Shown here: positions 50,073 through 59,571 of the stretch, in pieces
How positions within the stretch are numbered: the first letter of the stretch is position 1
How the letters are laid out: the number at the start of each line of letters is the position of its first letter
DNA from: Candidatus Zixiibacteriota bacterium
GTDB lineage: Bacteria > Zixibacteria > MSB-5A5 > GN15 > FEB-12
Assembly (NCBI GenBank): GCA_034003725.1
Contig: JAVEYB010000008.1
Span: forward strand, 62,001 to 126,000
Reading direction: 5' to 3'
DNA length: 64,000 bases
Program-made: the position numbers and the translations under genes
The notes under the pieces: model-generated
The model's input: only the letters and a program-made list of their open reading frames with translations
The model's database searches: none
Told to the model about the DNA's origin: nothing

Positions 50073-52675
50073 GCAGTAAGTCCGACGGTTCGGCGATGAC
50101 GCCGCTGATGCGTCAGTATCACGCCATCAAAACACAGCATCCCGACAAGATCCTTTTCTTTCGCATGGGGGACTTCTACGAGATGTTCGGCGACGATGCG
50201 GTTCGCGCCGCCCCGGTGCTGGGTATCGCGCTGACTTCGCGTTCGCACGGAGCCACCGAAAAGATCCCGCTCGCGGGCGTTCCGTATCATTCCGCCGACC
50301 GCTACCTCGCCCGGCTGTTGTCCCGGGGATTCAAGGTGGTGGTGGTCGAGCAGGTCGAAGATCCCAAAACGGCCAAGGGCCTGGTCAAGCGTGATATCGT
50401 GGAGATCCTCACCCCGGGGACGGCGACGGTCGACGGTGTGGAGGAACAGACGCGGGCCACGTATCTCACGGCTCTGGTAGCCGGGAACGGCCGAACGGCG
50501 GGGATGGCTGCGCTTGATTTGTCGTCGGGGCTGTTCCTGGTCGACGAAGGACTGTCCGAGCGAGTAGTGGAACGCATGCGCCTTTTGGAACCGTCGGAGA
50601 TTCTGTGTCCCGTGACGCTGGTTGATTCCGCCGAGTTCGAACAGCAGTACGGCCTGGCGCCGTCGGACCGTCGCATCACCAAATACGAAGATTTCAATTT
50701 CGATTACCGCGCGGCCGTGCGCGATCTCACGAAGCATTTCGAGGTGAGCACGCTGGACGGGTTCGGTGTGGGGCAGTCGCGGCACGCGATAATCGCCGCG
50801 GGCGCTATTTTCCGTTACCTGCAGGAGAACTACCGGGAGCGGCTGTCGCATATCACGCGGATCAGCAGATTCGACGACGCCGAAGTGATGACGCTGGACT
50901 ACTCGAGCGTACGCAATCTCGAGCTGATTCGCAACATCGCGGACAACACCGAAGAGAATTCGCTGTTTTCGGTCGTGAACAGGTGTCACACGCCGTTTGG
51001 TGCGCGCCGTCTTCAGCGCGCCTTGCTGCATCCGTTCAAAACGCGCATTCCAATCGAGCGGCGATTGACCGGGGTCAGCGAACTGGTCAAGGAGCGCGAC
51101 CTGTGCTACCGGATTCGGGAGGAGACGCGGCAGTTGCCGGATATCGAGCGGTTTGCGGGCAGGCTGGGGATCGGCAAGCTGTCGCCCCGACAGATGGCGG
51201 GCATCAAGGACGGTCTGGCCGGCGCGCTCCGGCTGAAACGGATTCTTGCCGACTGCCGGTCCGAGCATTTGTCCCAGCTGTTCCGTGCGCTGCCGGAGTG
51301 TGGTGATCTGGTGGAGGTGATAGAGAAGGCGCTGGTGGATGAGCCGCCGATCGTGGCGGCAAAAGGCGGAATGCTGCGGCGCGGCTTTTCGGACAAGCTG
51401 GATACGCTCAACGACTCCATTCGGGACGCGCGCACGTATATCGCGTCGCTGCAGAAGGTGGAGCGCGAGCGTACGGGGATTGCGACGCTGAAAGTCGGCT
51501 TCAACAAAGTGTTCGGGTACTATATCGAAGTCACCCGCGCCAACAGCGGGGCGGTCCCGGCGGAGTATATCCGCAAGCAGACCCTGGTCAACGCCGAGCG
51601 CTACATAACGCCGGAACTGAAAGAGAAAGAGGAACTGATTCTCGCCGCCGAGGAGAAGATCGTTCGACTCGAACTTCAGCTGTACCAGGAACTGGTTGAG
51701 ACGCTCAACCGGCGGATTGCCGACATCGTATCGACGGCCGACCTGCTCGGCGAAATCGATCTGGTCTCGGGGCTCGCGGAGCTGGCGGTCGCGCGCGGAT
51801 ATTGCCGTCCCGGGATTTTCGAGGATCGGCGGCTGATCATCAAGAACGGGCGGCACCCGGTAATCGAGTCCGTGCTGCCGCCGGGCTCGTTCGTGGCCAA
51901 CGATGTCGAACTGGATGAGGCCGGTCGGATCGTGATTCTGACCGGGCCGAATATGTCCGGCAAGTCGACGTACCTTCGCCAGATCGGATTGATCGTTATA
52001 CTCGCCCAGATCGGTTCGTGGGTACCGGCGGATGCTGCCGAAATCGGGTTGGTCGATCGTGTCTTCACCCGCGTGGGTGCGCTGGACAATCTGGCGCGGG
52101 GACAATCGACGTTTCTCGTGGAGATGATCGAAACGGCGAACATTCTGCACAACGCCACGGACCGGTCGCTGGTGCTGCTGGACGAAGTCGGCCGGGGGAC
52201 ATCGACGTTTGACGGTTTGTCGGTGGCGTGGTCGGTGGTCGAGTTCATCAACGAAGAGAAAAGCGCGCGGACGGTTTTCGCCACACACTACCATGAACTG
52301 ACGGGAATGGCGGCGATCTACGACCACATTGCCAACTTTCAGGTGGCCGTCAAGAAGTGGGAGAACAAGGTCATTTTCATGCACAAGATCATCCCGGGCG
52401 GCTGCGACGACTCGTACGGTATCGAGGTGGCGAGGCTGGCCGGCGTTCCGCGGCCGACCATCACGCGCGCCCGGCAGATTCTGAAATTGCTCGAGTCGGG
52501 GAAGTTCAACCAGAGCGAGTTGGGCCAGGGGGTGTACAAGCAGCGGATGCAGCCGAGCCTGTTTGATCCGCCCGTATCGGAAACCGAGTCGCGCCTGAAG
52601 GAGGCCGATCTCGAGAACATGACGCCGATGGATGCCCTGCGGTTTCTCCACGATCTCAAGAAGGATTTGACCTGA
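50069..52675 (+). CDS. mutS: DNA mismatch repair protein MutS
   Basis: 868 residues. The N-terminal mismatch-reading motif is ILFFRMGDFYEMFGDDA, where Phe-Tyr-Glu inserts at the mismatch. Connector, lever and clamp domains follow (YYIEVTRANSGAVPAEYIRK). The ABC-type ATPase has Walker A TGPNMSGKSTYLRQIGLIV, the signature GQSTFLVEMIETANIL, Walker B LVLLDEVGRGTSTFDGL and FATHYHELT. The C-terminal PMDALRFLHDLKK is standard for MutS1. Coupled to the upstream SPOR gene by ATGA overlap; mutL follows 1 bp later. Confidence 0.98.
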   Translation: MSSKSDGSAMTPLMRQYHAIKTQHPDKILFFRMGDFYEMFGDDAVRAAPVLGIALTSRSHGATEKIPLAGVPYHSADRYLARLLSRGFKVVVVEQVEDPKTAKGLVKRDIVEILTPGTATVDGVEEQTRATYLTALVAGNGRTAGMAALDLSSGLFLVDEGLSERVVERMRLLEPSEILCPVTLVDSAEFEQQYGLAPSDRRITKYEDFNFDYRAAVRDLTKHFEVSTLDGFGVGQSRHAIIAAGAIFRYLQENYRERLSHITRISRFDDAEVMTLDYSSVRNLELIRNIADNTEENSLFSVVNRCHTPFGARRLQRALLHPFKTRIPIERRLTGVSELVKERDLCYRIREETRQLPDIERFAGRLGIGKLSPRQMAGIKDGLAGALRLKRILADCRSEHLSQLFRALPECGDLVEVIEKALVDEPPIVAAKGGMLRRGFSDKLDTLNDSIRDARTYIASLQKVERERTGIATLKVGFNKVFGYYIEVTRANSGAVPAEYIRKQTLVNAERYITPELKEKEELILAAEEKIVRLELQLYQELVETLNRRIADIVSTADLLGEIDLVSGLAELAVARGYCRPGIFEDRRLIIKNGRHPVIESVLPPGSFVANDVELDEAGRIVILTGPNMSGKSTYLRQIGLIVILAQIGSWVPADAAEIGLVDRVFTRVGALDNLARGQSTFLVEMIETANILHNATDRSLVLLDEVGRGTSTFDGLSVAWSVVEFINEEKSARTVFATHYHELTGMAAIYDHIANFQVAVKKWENKVIFMHKIIPGGCDDSYGIEVARLAGVPRPTITRARQILKLLESGKFNQSELGQGVYKQRMQPSLFDPPVSETESRLKEADLENMTPMDALRFLHDLKKDLT

Positions 52676-52676
52676 G

Positions 52677-54515
52677 ATGGCCTCCTCGACGCCGCGACCG
52701 TTCATTCGTCCGCTTCCGGAGCGACTGATCAACAAGATCGCCGCCGGTGAAGTGGTCGAGCGCCCGGCCGCCGTCGTGAAGGAACTGGTGGAGAATGCGC
52801 TCGATGCCGGCGCGGACCGGATCGACATCGTCATCGAGCATTCCGGTCTGAAGCTGATCAGGATTATCGACAACGGCTGCGGTATCGCGGCCGACCAGAT
52901 GGAGATTGCGTTCTCCCGTCACGCGACGTCCAAGATATCCGAATTTCACGATCTGGACCGGGTGACGACTTACGGATTTCGCGGGGAGGCGCTGCCGTCG
53001 ATAGCGTCGGTGTCGCGCATGCGCATGGTCTCGCGGCCGTCCGAACAGGATGTCGGGATGGAGATCATTTTTGAAGGCGGCGTGCTGCACTCTCTGGAAG
53101 CCGTGGCGGCCCCGGCGGGAACAACGGTCGAAGTGGAGAACCTGTTTTTCAACGTACCGGCGCGACGGAAGTTTCTCAAGGCCGAGTCAACCGAGGCGCG
53201 GCACATATCGCGCACGGCAACCGCGCTGGCGCTGGGACGCGGGCATCCAGGGTTCAGCTATACGCTCAACGGTCGACGCGTGTTTTCGATCGTGCCGGGG
53301 ACGTCTCTGACGGAGCGCGCGTCCGCGCTGCTTCGCCCCGGCGAACGGTTCGTGCCGGTGAGCGGCACGGTGGGGCCGGTCTCGATCGAGGGCAGCATCG
53401 GCCGCCCCGAGCTGGCGGTCGCCAACCGCTTCAGCCAGTACTTGTTCATCAACGGCCGTTACGTGCAGGCGCCGTCGCTGACGCACGCGTTCGGAGCCGG
53501 TTACGGCGAGATGTTGCCGCGCGGGATGTTTCCGATAGGAGCGCTGCTGCTGACCGTGGATCCCTCGGACGTCGACGTCAACGTCCATCCGGCCAAAACC
53601 GAGGTCCGGCTGTCGCGGGAGCGCGAGGTCTACGATGCCATCTACCGCACGGTCAAGGAATCGCTTCGGCAGGACGGCATCATCCCGGCTTTCCGTCCCG
53701 TTATCGTCGACAGAGAGCGAACCTCCCCGCGCGACGGGTCGCGGATTCCGGGCGCGTATATCCCGGGTGTTGCGGCCAATCCCAACGTGAATCGTTCGTT
53801 TCTCGGCGAGTTGTATCGACACGGTGCGCCGCAGCCGGACGAATCCGCGCCGCCGATCGTACAGGTTGACACCCGTACGGGAGAGATTGTCGACCGGCCG
53901 CAGCAGCTATCCGAGCCTGTCGGCGAAGCGGGATCCGGTTTATCCACGGGACTCCGCCTCGTTGGCCGCTTCTCTGATTTATATCTGATCCTGCAGGCGG
54001 GCGACGATTTGTATATCGTGGATCAGCACACTGCCCACGAGCGCGTCCTGTACGAACAGACGCTTCGCCAATTGGAGAACCATGCCGTTGTCGGCCAGCA
54101 CCTGCTGATGCCGGAGCAAGTCGAGTTGTCGCCCGAGCAATACGCCGTATTCGAGGAATCGTCGGAACTGTTGAACGAGTCGGGATTCGGTGTTGCGCCC
54201 TTCGGCGGACGGACGGTGAATATCGAGGCGGTTCCTGCGATTCTTTCGCGCCGGTCGCCGTCGAAGATGATCCTGAAGGTGATTGACGATCTGTCATCGC
54301 TGAAAAAAGCCGGTCATGATACGCGCAAGGCAATGGCGCAGTCGATTGCGTGCCGCGCGGCGGTGATGTCGGGCGACCGATTGACGGACCGGGAGGCCGA
54401 AGGTCTTCTTGAACAACTTCTGACGTGCGAGAATCGTTACACCTGCCCTCACGGCCGACCGACGTTTATTCGTATCGGCCGGGACGATCTCGACAGGCAG
54501 TTCGGTCGTGGCTGA
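52677..54515 (+). CDS. mutL: DNA mismatch repair protein MutL (endonuclease type)
   Basis: 612 residues. The GHKL ATPase N-terminus has LINKIAAGEVVERPAAVVKE, ENALDAGAD, IDNGCGI and TTYGFRGEALPSIASV. A Pro/Arg-rich linker spans about 345-420. The C-terminal dimerisation domain carries the endonuclease motif as DQHTAHERVLYE (usual DQHAAHERxxYE), ACRAAV and the CPHGRP end. Metal-dependent nicking is therefore likely, consistent with strand discrimination without MutH. The Thr in place of the first Ala of the motif is a small oddity. Overlaps miaA by 8 bp. Confidence 0.97.
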   Translation: MASSTPRPFIRPLPERLINKIAAGEVVERPAAVVKELVENALDAGADRIDIVIEHSGLKLIRIIDNGCGIAADQMEIAFSRHATSKISEFHDLDRVTTYGFRGEALPSIASVSRMRMVSRPSEQDVGMEIIFEGGVLHSLEAVAAPAGTTVEVENLFFNVPARRKFLKAESTEARHISRTATALALGRGHPGFSYTLNGRRVFSIVPGTSLTERASALLRPGERFVPVSGTVGPVSIEGSIGRPELAVANRFSQYLFINGRYVQAPSLTHAFGAGYGEMLPRGMFPIGALLLTVDPSDVDVNVHPAKTEVRLSREREVYDAIYRTVKESLRQDGIIPAFRPVIVDRERTSPRDGSRIPGAYIPGVAANPNVNRSFLGELYRHGAPQPDESAPPIVQVDTRTGEIVDRPQQLSEPVGEAGSGLSTGLRLVGRFSDLYLILQAGDDLYIVDQHTAHERVLYEQTLRQLENHAVVGQHLLMPEQVELSPEQYAVFEESSELLNESGFGVAPFGGRTVNIEAVPAILSRRSPSKMILKVIDDLSSLKKAGHDTRKAMAQSIACRAAVMSGDRLTDREAEGLLEQLLTCENRYTCPHGRPTFIRIGRDDLDRQFGRG

Positions 54516-55449
54516 GGTGAACCGACTGCCGATTATCTGCGGACCGACCGCGTCCGGCAAAACGGCTGCGGCTCTCGATCTGGCCCGGCGATTTCGGATC
54601 GACGTCGTGTCGGCGGATTCACGCCAGATGATCCGTCGCCTCGATATCGGGACCGCCAAACCAACCGCTGAGGAGCAGCAACAAGTTCGCTTCCATCTCG
54701 TAGATATCATCGAGCCCGGCGAGCGCTATTCGGCTTTTCGGTTTATCGATGACGCGTCGGCGGCGATCGATGAGTGCCTGCGCAAGGATCACCTGCCGCT
54801 CGTGGTCGGCGGTACCGGCCTGTACCTTCGCGCTCTCTCCGACGGAGTAGTTGAGATGGACCGCGAGGACATGGAAATACGCGAACGTCTTGAAAAGGAA
54901 TGCGCGGAAGGCGGCGCCGAGCGTCTTTATGAGCAGTTGGAGCAGATCGATCCGCTGGAGGCGGCGAAGATTCACCCGAACAACCACGTGCGGTTGGTGC
55001 GGGCCCTCGAGATTTTCTACGTCACCGGTGTCTCCAAGTCCGAGCTGGCGGCAACCGGGTCTTATCGGCGGTCGAAATACACGTTTGTGTATTATTGCCT
55101 GACGCCGGATCGCGAAGAATTGTATAACCGGATAAATCGCCGCGTAGATGCAATGGTGGACCAGGGGCTTCTCGAAGAGGTACGGCAACTGGCGGCGGAG
55201 GGATTGGCCGAACCCGTGCGGAAAGCGAATGTTATCGGGTATAACGAGTTGCTGGATCATTTCGAGGGGGATTGCAGTTTGGAAGAAGCGGTCCAGATGA
55301 TAAAGCAGAATACCCGGCGGTATGCCAAGCGGCAGCTCACGTGGTTTCGGGGGCAGGCCGGGGCGCGTTTTTTCCCGAATTCGGGAGCCCTGCTGGAGTC
55401 GCTCTGTGCAGAATTTGCGCAGGAACTTTCGCGGTTTGAAAAAACTTGA
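54508..55449 (+). CDS. miaA: tRNA dimethylallyltransferase
   Basis: 313 residues; adds the dimethylallyl group to A37 of UNN-reading tRNAs. Motifs are PIICGPTASGKTAAALDLAR (P-loop), VSADSRQMIRRLDIGTAKPT, HHLVD-like FHLVDIIEPGERYSAFRF, LPLVVGGTGLYLRAL and RRYAKRQLTWFRGQ. The start is GTG 54508 inside the mutL end. The mutS-mutL-miaA order is widespread. Confidence 0.97.
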   Translation: MAEVNRLPIICGPTASGKTAAALDLARRFRIDVVSADSRQMIRRLDIGTAKPTAEEQQQVRFHLVDIIEPGERYSAFRFIDDASAAIDECLRKDHLPLVVGGTGLYLRALSDGVVEMDREDMEIRERLEKECAEGGAERLYEQLEQIDPLEAAKIHPNNHVRLVRALEIFYVTGVSKSELAATGSYRRSKYTFVYYCLTPDREELYNRINRRVDAMVDQGLLEEVRQLAAEGLAEPVRKANVIGYNELLDHFEGDCSLEEAVQMIKQNTRRYAKRQLTWFRGQAGARFFPNSGALLESLCAEFAQELSRFEKT

Positions 55450-55569
55450 CACCTATAGTGCTATTCGTTACTTAACAACGGTTTAGGGCGATTCCTGCTC
55501 AAGGACGAGGAGCGCCGAGCCGATTACTAGTCTGATGACAAGAACCCGCAAGGCCTACAGGACTATGGT

Positions 55570-57831
55570 ATGAAGGATTCAACAACGATTGCCCGCCCGA
55601 CTCTCGCGCTTCTCACTGTCCTGCTGTTCGGAACGCTCGCCTTTACGAGCGGTTGCGGCGGTGGACAATCGCTGGCCTCGCCCGGCGTTTACGCAACTCA
55701 ACCGGCAACCGACACGGCGTCGACCACCACCCCGCAGGCGCCCACCCGCGATGAAACAACCGGACCGCTGACGTACCGATACGGAAGCTCCAGCGAAGAT
55801 CACGATCCGGGGGAAATTCCTGCCGACGATACAACCGCGGCAGTAACTGCCAGGAAGCCTATCGGCCATTCCTCGGGCCCACGCCTGAATCGTGCGGCCG
55901 GGCTGTACGGTATTGAGATTTACAACGAAGACTCCGCTGCGGCGGTCGACGACGACATCTGGCGGCTGTTCGATCTCGCAGAAGAGTACTATCAGATGGG
56001 CGTGATCGCCAACCGTGAAGCCAGTTGGGAAGAAGCCCAGTACTATTTCGAGAAGTCGCTTCGCATCATGGCCAATCTCGACGTCGAGGCCGACTCGTCG
56101 CTGACGCCGGAGGCGGTGAAGTACAACACCATTCTCGACAACATCGTCGCCGACTATCGCACGACGATGCGCTCGCTCGGCCGGCTCGAACAGGACGTCG
56201 CGCCATCGGTGCTGGTTGAACGATTCGGAGACCTGGAGCGCAATCTCAGCGACGACTCGATCATCGTTTATGAAGAGGAAATTCACCAGCCGGTAACCTA
56301 CGACCTTCCCGTCGTCATGAACGAACGGGTCAAAAAGTCGATCGTCTACTTCCAGACCGTGGCACAGGATGCGTTCCGCAAGTACCTCAGCCGGTCCAAG
56401 AAGTACCGGTGGCTGTTTGAAGATGTGCTGCGTGAATACGGCCTGCCGCAGGATTTGGTTTATCTGTCGCTGGTGGAGTCCGGCTACAACCCCCATGCGT
56501 ATTCATGGGCGCGCGCCATGGGACTCTGGCAGTTCATTTCATCCACCGGCCGCCTGTACGGACTCGATCGTGACTGGTGGATAGACGAACGCAAGGACCC
56601 GGTGAAGTCGACTCGCGCGGCCGCGCGGTTTCTGCGCGACCTGTACGAGAAATTCGGCGACTGGGAACTGGCGATGGCGGCCTACAACGGCGGACCGGGC
56701 CGGGTGGAACGGACTATGAAGAGCCAGAAGACGAGTGATTTCTGGAAACTTCGGTTGAAACGACAGACCATGGACTACGTTCCGCTGATCTATGCGGCCA
56801 CGATTATCGCGAAAGACCCGGAGAAATACGGGTTCACCGATATCGAATTCGAAAATGAAATTCGGTGGGACGTGATCCACATCGACCGCTGCCTCGACCT
56901 CAAGGTCGTTGCGCGAGAGTTGGGCTGCACCTACCAGGAGTTGAAGGATTTGAATCCGGAACTCCTTCGCCAGTTCACGCCCCCCAACGAGAAGAACTAC
57001 GCGCTGAAGATTCCGGTGGGTCACAAGGAGAAGTTTCTTGCCGCATACGACGGGATGCCGTCGCCCAAAGAGACCAGCTGGGTGCGGCACGAGATTCGCC
57101 GGGGAGAGACAATCAGTACGATTGCGGCTCGGTATGGCGTGTCGCAGTACGCGATTCTTGCGGCCAACAATCTCAACAACCGCTCGCGGATCTATGCCGG
57201 CAAGCACCTGATCGTTCCGGTGCCGCTCGATTCTCAGGAAGGCTCGGAATCGGTGAAGAATCGCACGTATGAGGCGGACGGTGCGGTCTACACGGTTCGA
57301 TCCGGCGACACGATGTGGGACATTGCGAAGGCGTTTGGAACGACGGTCGCGGCGCTCCGCCGCGTGAACTATATCGAACAGGGCTCGCGCATCTATGTCG
57401 GCCAGAAACTGAAACTGCCGACCGACGCCAACAACGTGAACCGCAGCAATACGTCGCGCTATGCGACCCGTCAGCAGGATGAGCCCGCGACGATTTCTTC
57501 CAGCGACGGCGACCGGACGACATACGTGGTGCGCCGGGGCGACACCATCTGGGACATCGCCAAGAACCACGGCACATCGACAAGCGCCATCCGCGCGTTG
57601 AACGGACTCGGTCGGTCCAGCCGCATCTATCCCGGGCAGAAGCTGATTGTCAGCGGTTCGGGCAGCGCGGCCGGCGGCGGGTTTGTCGTCTACAAAGTCA
57701 AGCGCGGTGACACGCTTGCCCGTATCGCAAAGCAGTATAGGACTACCATATCGAGGATTGCTGCCTGGAACGGCATGACCGACCCGGACAACCTTCGGGT
57801 GGGTGACGAAATCAAAATCCTCGTACAATAA
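55570..57831 (+). CDS. MltD-like lytic transglycosylase with four LysM motifs
   Basis: 753 residues, probably a lipoprotein (LLFGTLAFTSGCGGG; Cys about residue 29, with an imperfect lipobox). A low-complexity Thr/Pro region and a helical region precede the SLT domain (about 290-400): PQDLVYLSLVESGYNPHAYS with catalytic Glu303, ARAMGLWQFISSTGRLYGL, AAYNGGPGRVERTM. Four LysM motifs follow: HEIRRGETISTIAARYGVSQ, YTVRSGDTMWDIAKAFGTTV, YVVRRGDTIWDIAKNHGTST and YKVKRGDTLARIAKQYRTTI. MltD-type enzymes cleave peptidoglycan to 1,6-anhydro products. A weak TTGACA lies at 55446 without a good -10. Confidence 0.95.
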   Translation: MKDSTTIARPTLALLTVLLFGTLAFTSGCGGGQSLASPGVYATQPATDTASTTTPQAPTRDETTGPLTYRYGSSSEDHDPGEIPADDTTAAVTARKPIGHSSGPRLNRAAGLYGIEIYNEDSAAAVDDDIWRLFDLAEEYYQMGVIANREASWEEAQYYFEKSLRIMANLDVEADSSLTPEAVKYNTILDNIVADYRTTMRSLGRLEQDVAPSVLVERFGDLERNLSDDSIIVYEEEIHQPVTYDLPVVMNERVKKSIVYFQTVAQDAFRKYLSRSKKYRWLFEDVLREYGLPQDLVYLSLVESGYNPHAYSWARAMGLWQFISSTGRLYGLDRDWWIDERKDPVKSTRAAARFLRDLYEKFGDWELAMAAYNGGPGRVERTMKSQKTSDFWKLRLKRQTMDYVPLIYAATIIAKDPEKYGFTDIEFENEIRWDVIHIDRCLDLKVVARELGCTYQELKDLNPELLRQFTPPNEKNYALKIPVGHKEKFLAAYDGMPSPKETSWVRHEIRRGETISTIAARYGVSQYAILAANNLNNRSRIYAGKHLIVPVPLDSQEGSESVKNRTYEADGAVYTVRSGDTMWDIAKAFGTTVAALRRVNYIEQGSRIYVGQKLKLPTDANNVNRSNTSRYATRQQDEPATISSSDGDRTTYVVRRGDTIWDIAKNHGTSTSAIRALNGLGRSSRIYPGQKLIVSGSGSAAGGGFVVYKVKRGDTLARIAKQYRTTISRIAAWNGMTDPDNLRVGDEIKILVQ

Positions 57832-57849
57832 CCCAAGCGAAAGCAGGAT

Positions 57850-58764
57850 ATGGCCAGGAAACGGGATGTCGTAATCGGGGTGATTATCGCGGGCGCCTTC
57901 ATAGTGGCGTTCGGGATGTTCGCCCTGATATTTATCAGTCTGTTCTCCGAAACCGGGGGCGTCGGATTCGCCGGTATCGGCGGAGATGTCGGGGTGATCG
58001 AAGTGTTCGGAGTTCTGGACGAATCGATGGGGCGGGAGGTCATCCGGCAGTTGGACAAATGGGGCGAAGGCGGTTCTGTTAAAGCGCTGGTGCTCCATGT
58101 CAATTCGCCGGGAGGCGGCGTGGCCATCTCGCAGGAGATTTATGACGCCATCAATCGCGTGCGGGACAACGGAAAACCGGTCGTGGTGTCGATGGCGTCC
58201 GTGGCGGCATCGGGCGGCTATTACATTTCCTGTGCGGCCGATGCGATTGTCGCGAACCCGGGGACGCTGACCGGATCTATCGGGGTGATTATGCAGTTTC
58301 CGACGGCTGAGGGCCTGATGGAGAAGATCGGCCTGAAGTTGGAGACTGTCAAATCCGGTGAACTGAAAGACGTTGGTTCGTTCGACCGGGACATGACCGA
58401 GGAGGAAGAGCTGATGCTTCGGTCGGTCGTGATGGATACCTACGAGCAGTTTGTCGAGGTGGTGGCGGAGGGTCGGGGGAAGGATCGCGAAGAGGTGTAT
58501 GTAGTTGCGGACGGTTCGATATACACGGGGCATCAGGCGTACAATCTCGGTCTGGTGGATAGTCTTGGAGGTTTGAACGAGGCCATTCATCTAGCGGCCG
58601 AGATGGCCGGTCTGACCGGCGAACCGTCGGTGGTGCGGCCGTATCGTCGCGAGCAGGTTGGTCTGCTTGATCTTCTCGGGTCGTTTTCCGATGTGGCCCA
58701 GCGGGTTACGGCGACGGTGGACCGGGGGATGTTGGGTCCGCAGGTGCTGTATTTGTATCAGTAG
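57850..58764 (+). CDS. sppA: signal peptide peptidase SppA
   Basis: 304-residue membrane serine protease of the short (Bacillus-like) type. One N-terminal membrane helix (VVIGVIIAGAFIVAFGMFAL). S49 fold motifs are ALVLHVNSPGGGVAISQEIY, nucleophile region MASVAASGGYYISCAADAIV (Ser121) and KSGELKDVGSFDRDMTEEE (general-base Lys173). The 52-residue Ser-Lys spacing equals that of B. subtilis SppA (147/199). It cleaves signal peptide remnants in the membrane. 18 bp after the transglycosylase gene. Confidence 0.95.
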   Translation: MARKRDVVIGVIIAGAFIVAFGMFALIFISLFSETGGVGFAGIGGDVGVIEVFGVLDESMGREVIRQLDKWGEGGSVKALVLHVNSPGGGVAISQEIYDAINRVRDNGKPVVVSMASVAASGGYYISCAADAIVANPGTLTGSIGVIMQFPTAEGLMEKIGLKLETVKSGELKDVGSFDRDMTEEEELMLRSVVMDTYEQFVEVVAEGRGKDREEVYVVADGSIYTGHQAYNLGLVDSLGGLNEAIHLAAEMAGLTGEPSVVRPYRREQVGLLDLLGSFSDVAQRVTATVDRGMLGPQVLYLYQ

Positions 58765-58969
58765 TCGGGCGGCCAAAAATCAATGACGGGGCCGAAAAAA
58801 ACTGTAGACAAGGCTCTGATTTTTCTTTTTCTTTTGTGGTGCTCGGATTATCTTCCGTAACCACAATAGCTTATCGGATCGGTGAAAGCTGAGAGGATGG
58901 GGAAGCGCGCTGCATGGAAGTAAGCAAAGGAATTGGTAAACATAGACGACTCTGTCGAGGGAGGAAGCT

Positions 58970-59254
58970 GTGACAAAAGCGGACCTGGTCGAGAAGGTAG
59001 CGGAGAAGACCGGATTAACTCGCACCGATGTCGCCGTGGTTGTCGATTCATTTCTTGACACCGTGAAGAGATCGGTAGAGGCCGGACACAACATTGAAAT
59101 CCGCGGATTCGGGACGTTCAAGATTAAGCTTCGCAAAGCACGCAAAGCGCGCAATCCTCGCACTGGTGAGGTCGTGCCCGTGCCGGACCGGAAGGTGCCT
59201 GTGTTCAAGCCGTCCAATGAGTTCAAGAACATGATCACCAAACTCGGGATTTAA
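58970..59254 (+). CDS. HU/IHF-family DNA-binding protein
   Basis: 94 residues, full-length HU fold: MTKADLVEKVAEKTGLTRTD, SFLDTVKRSVEAGHNIEIRG, FGTFKIKLRKARKARNPRTG and PVFKPSNEFKNMI. The GTG start at 58970 is placed by the strong SD GAGGGAGGAAG. IHF-like and HU-like members cannot be separated safely. The 205-nt gap upstream is AT-rich (58795-58840) and presumably holds its promoter, though no clear hexamers were found. A 31-codon gene follows after 26 bp. Confidence 0.95.
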   Translation: MTKADLVEKVAEKTGLTRTDVAVVVDSFLDTVKRSVEAGHNIEIRGFGTFKIKLRKARKARNPRTGEVVPVPDRKVPVFKPSNEFKNMITKLGI

Positions 59255-59280
59255 CTGTGTGAAACAAACGTGGAGGATCA

Positions 59281-59376
59281 ATGCCCAGCGGGAAGAAGCG
59301 GAAACGCCAGAAGATCAAGACGCATAAACGGAAAAAAAGAAGACGCGCCAACCGTCATAAAAAGAAAAACCGCTAA
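59281..59376 (+). CDS. 31-residue AURKAIP1/COX24-type basic protein
   Basis: Very small gene, MPSGKKRKRQKIKTHKRKKR followed by RRANRHKKKNR. The pattern MPSGKKRKRxKxxTHKRKKRxRxNRHKK is that of the AURKAIP1/COX24-domain proteins annotated in Bacteroidetes, related to mitochondrial mS38 and actinobacterial bS22, that is, a small-subunit ribosomal protein. The SD GTGGAGG lies 6 nt before ATG. Placement behind HU gives a likely shared transcript ending at the terminator at 59527. Too short for most gene finders, but family match and SD make it convincing. Confidence 0.88.
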   Translation: MPSGKKRKRQKIKTHKRKKRRRANRHKKKNR

Positions 59377-59526
59377 TCGGTAGACGGAAACGATTGACCG
59401 GTCCTACGGGTATCCGGTTCCCTCCACGCACAGATAGAACGGCCGGCTCACCACCGGCCGGGTTGCTGGTCACAATAGCAAGTTGCACCCAGTCAACGGC
59501 TTGCGTGAACCCGGTCAAGATTACAC

Positions 59527-59555
59527 GCCCACGCCCCTGCGTGGGCATTTTTTTT
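59527..59555 (+). terminator. Rho-independent terminator
   Basis: GCCCACGC (59527-59534), loop CCCT, GCGTGGGC (59539-59546), A, then eight T (59548-59555). Perfect 8-bp stem. It ends just 16 nt before the next start codon, so the next gene needs either read-through or a promoter inside the gap 59377-59526. Confidence 0.92.
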
Positions 59556-59571
59556 GCCCTCTTTCGGCAGG

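Noticed and set aside
50039-52873. 944-codon open frame on the - strand opposite mutS
   Set aside because: It mirrors a clear mutS gene. Its product is rich in Arg/His/Pro/Gln with no domain, as expected from the complement of a GC-biased gene.
55446-55474. promoter with TTGACA before the MltD-like gene
   Set aside because: The -35 is consensus, but the hexamers at spacing 16-18 match -10 at only two or three positions.
56539-58590. 683-codon open frame on the - strand
   Set aside because: It spans the opposite strand of the transglycosylase and sppA genes, and its composition is that of a shadow frame.
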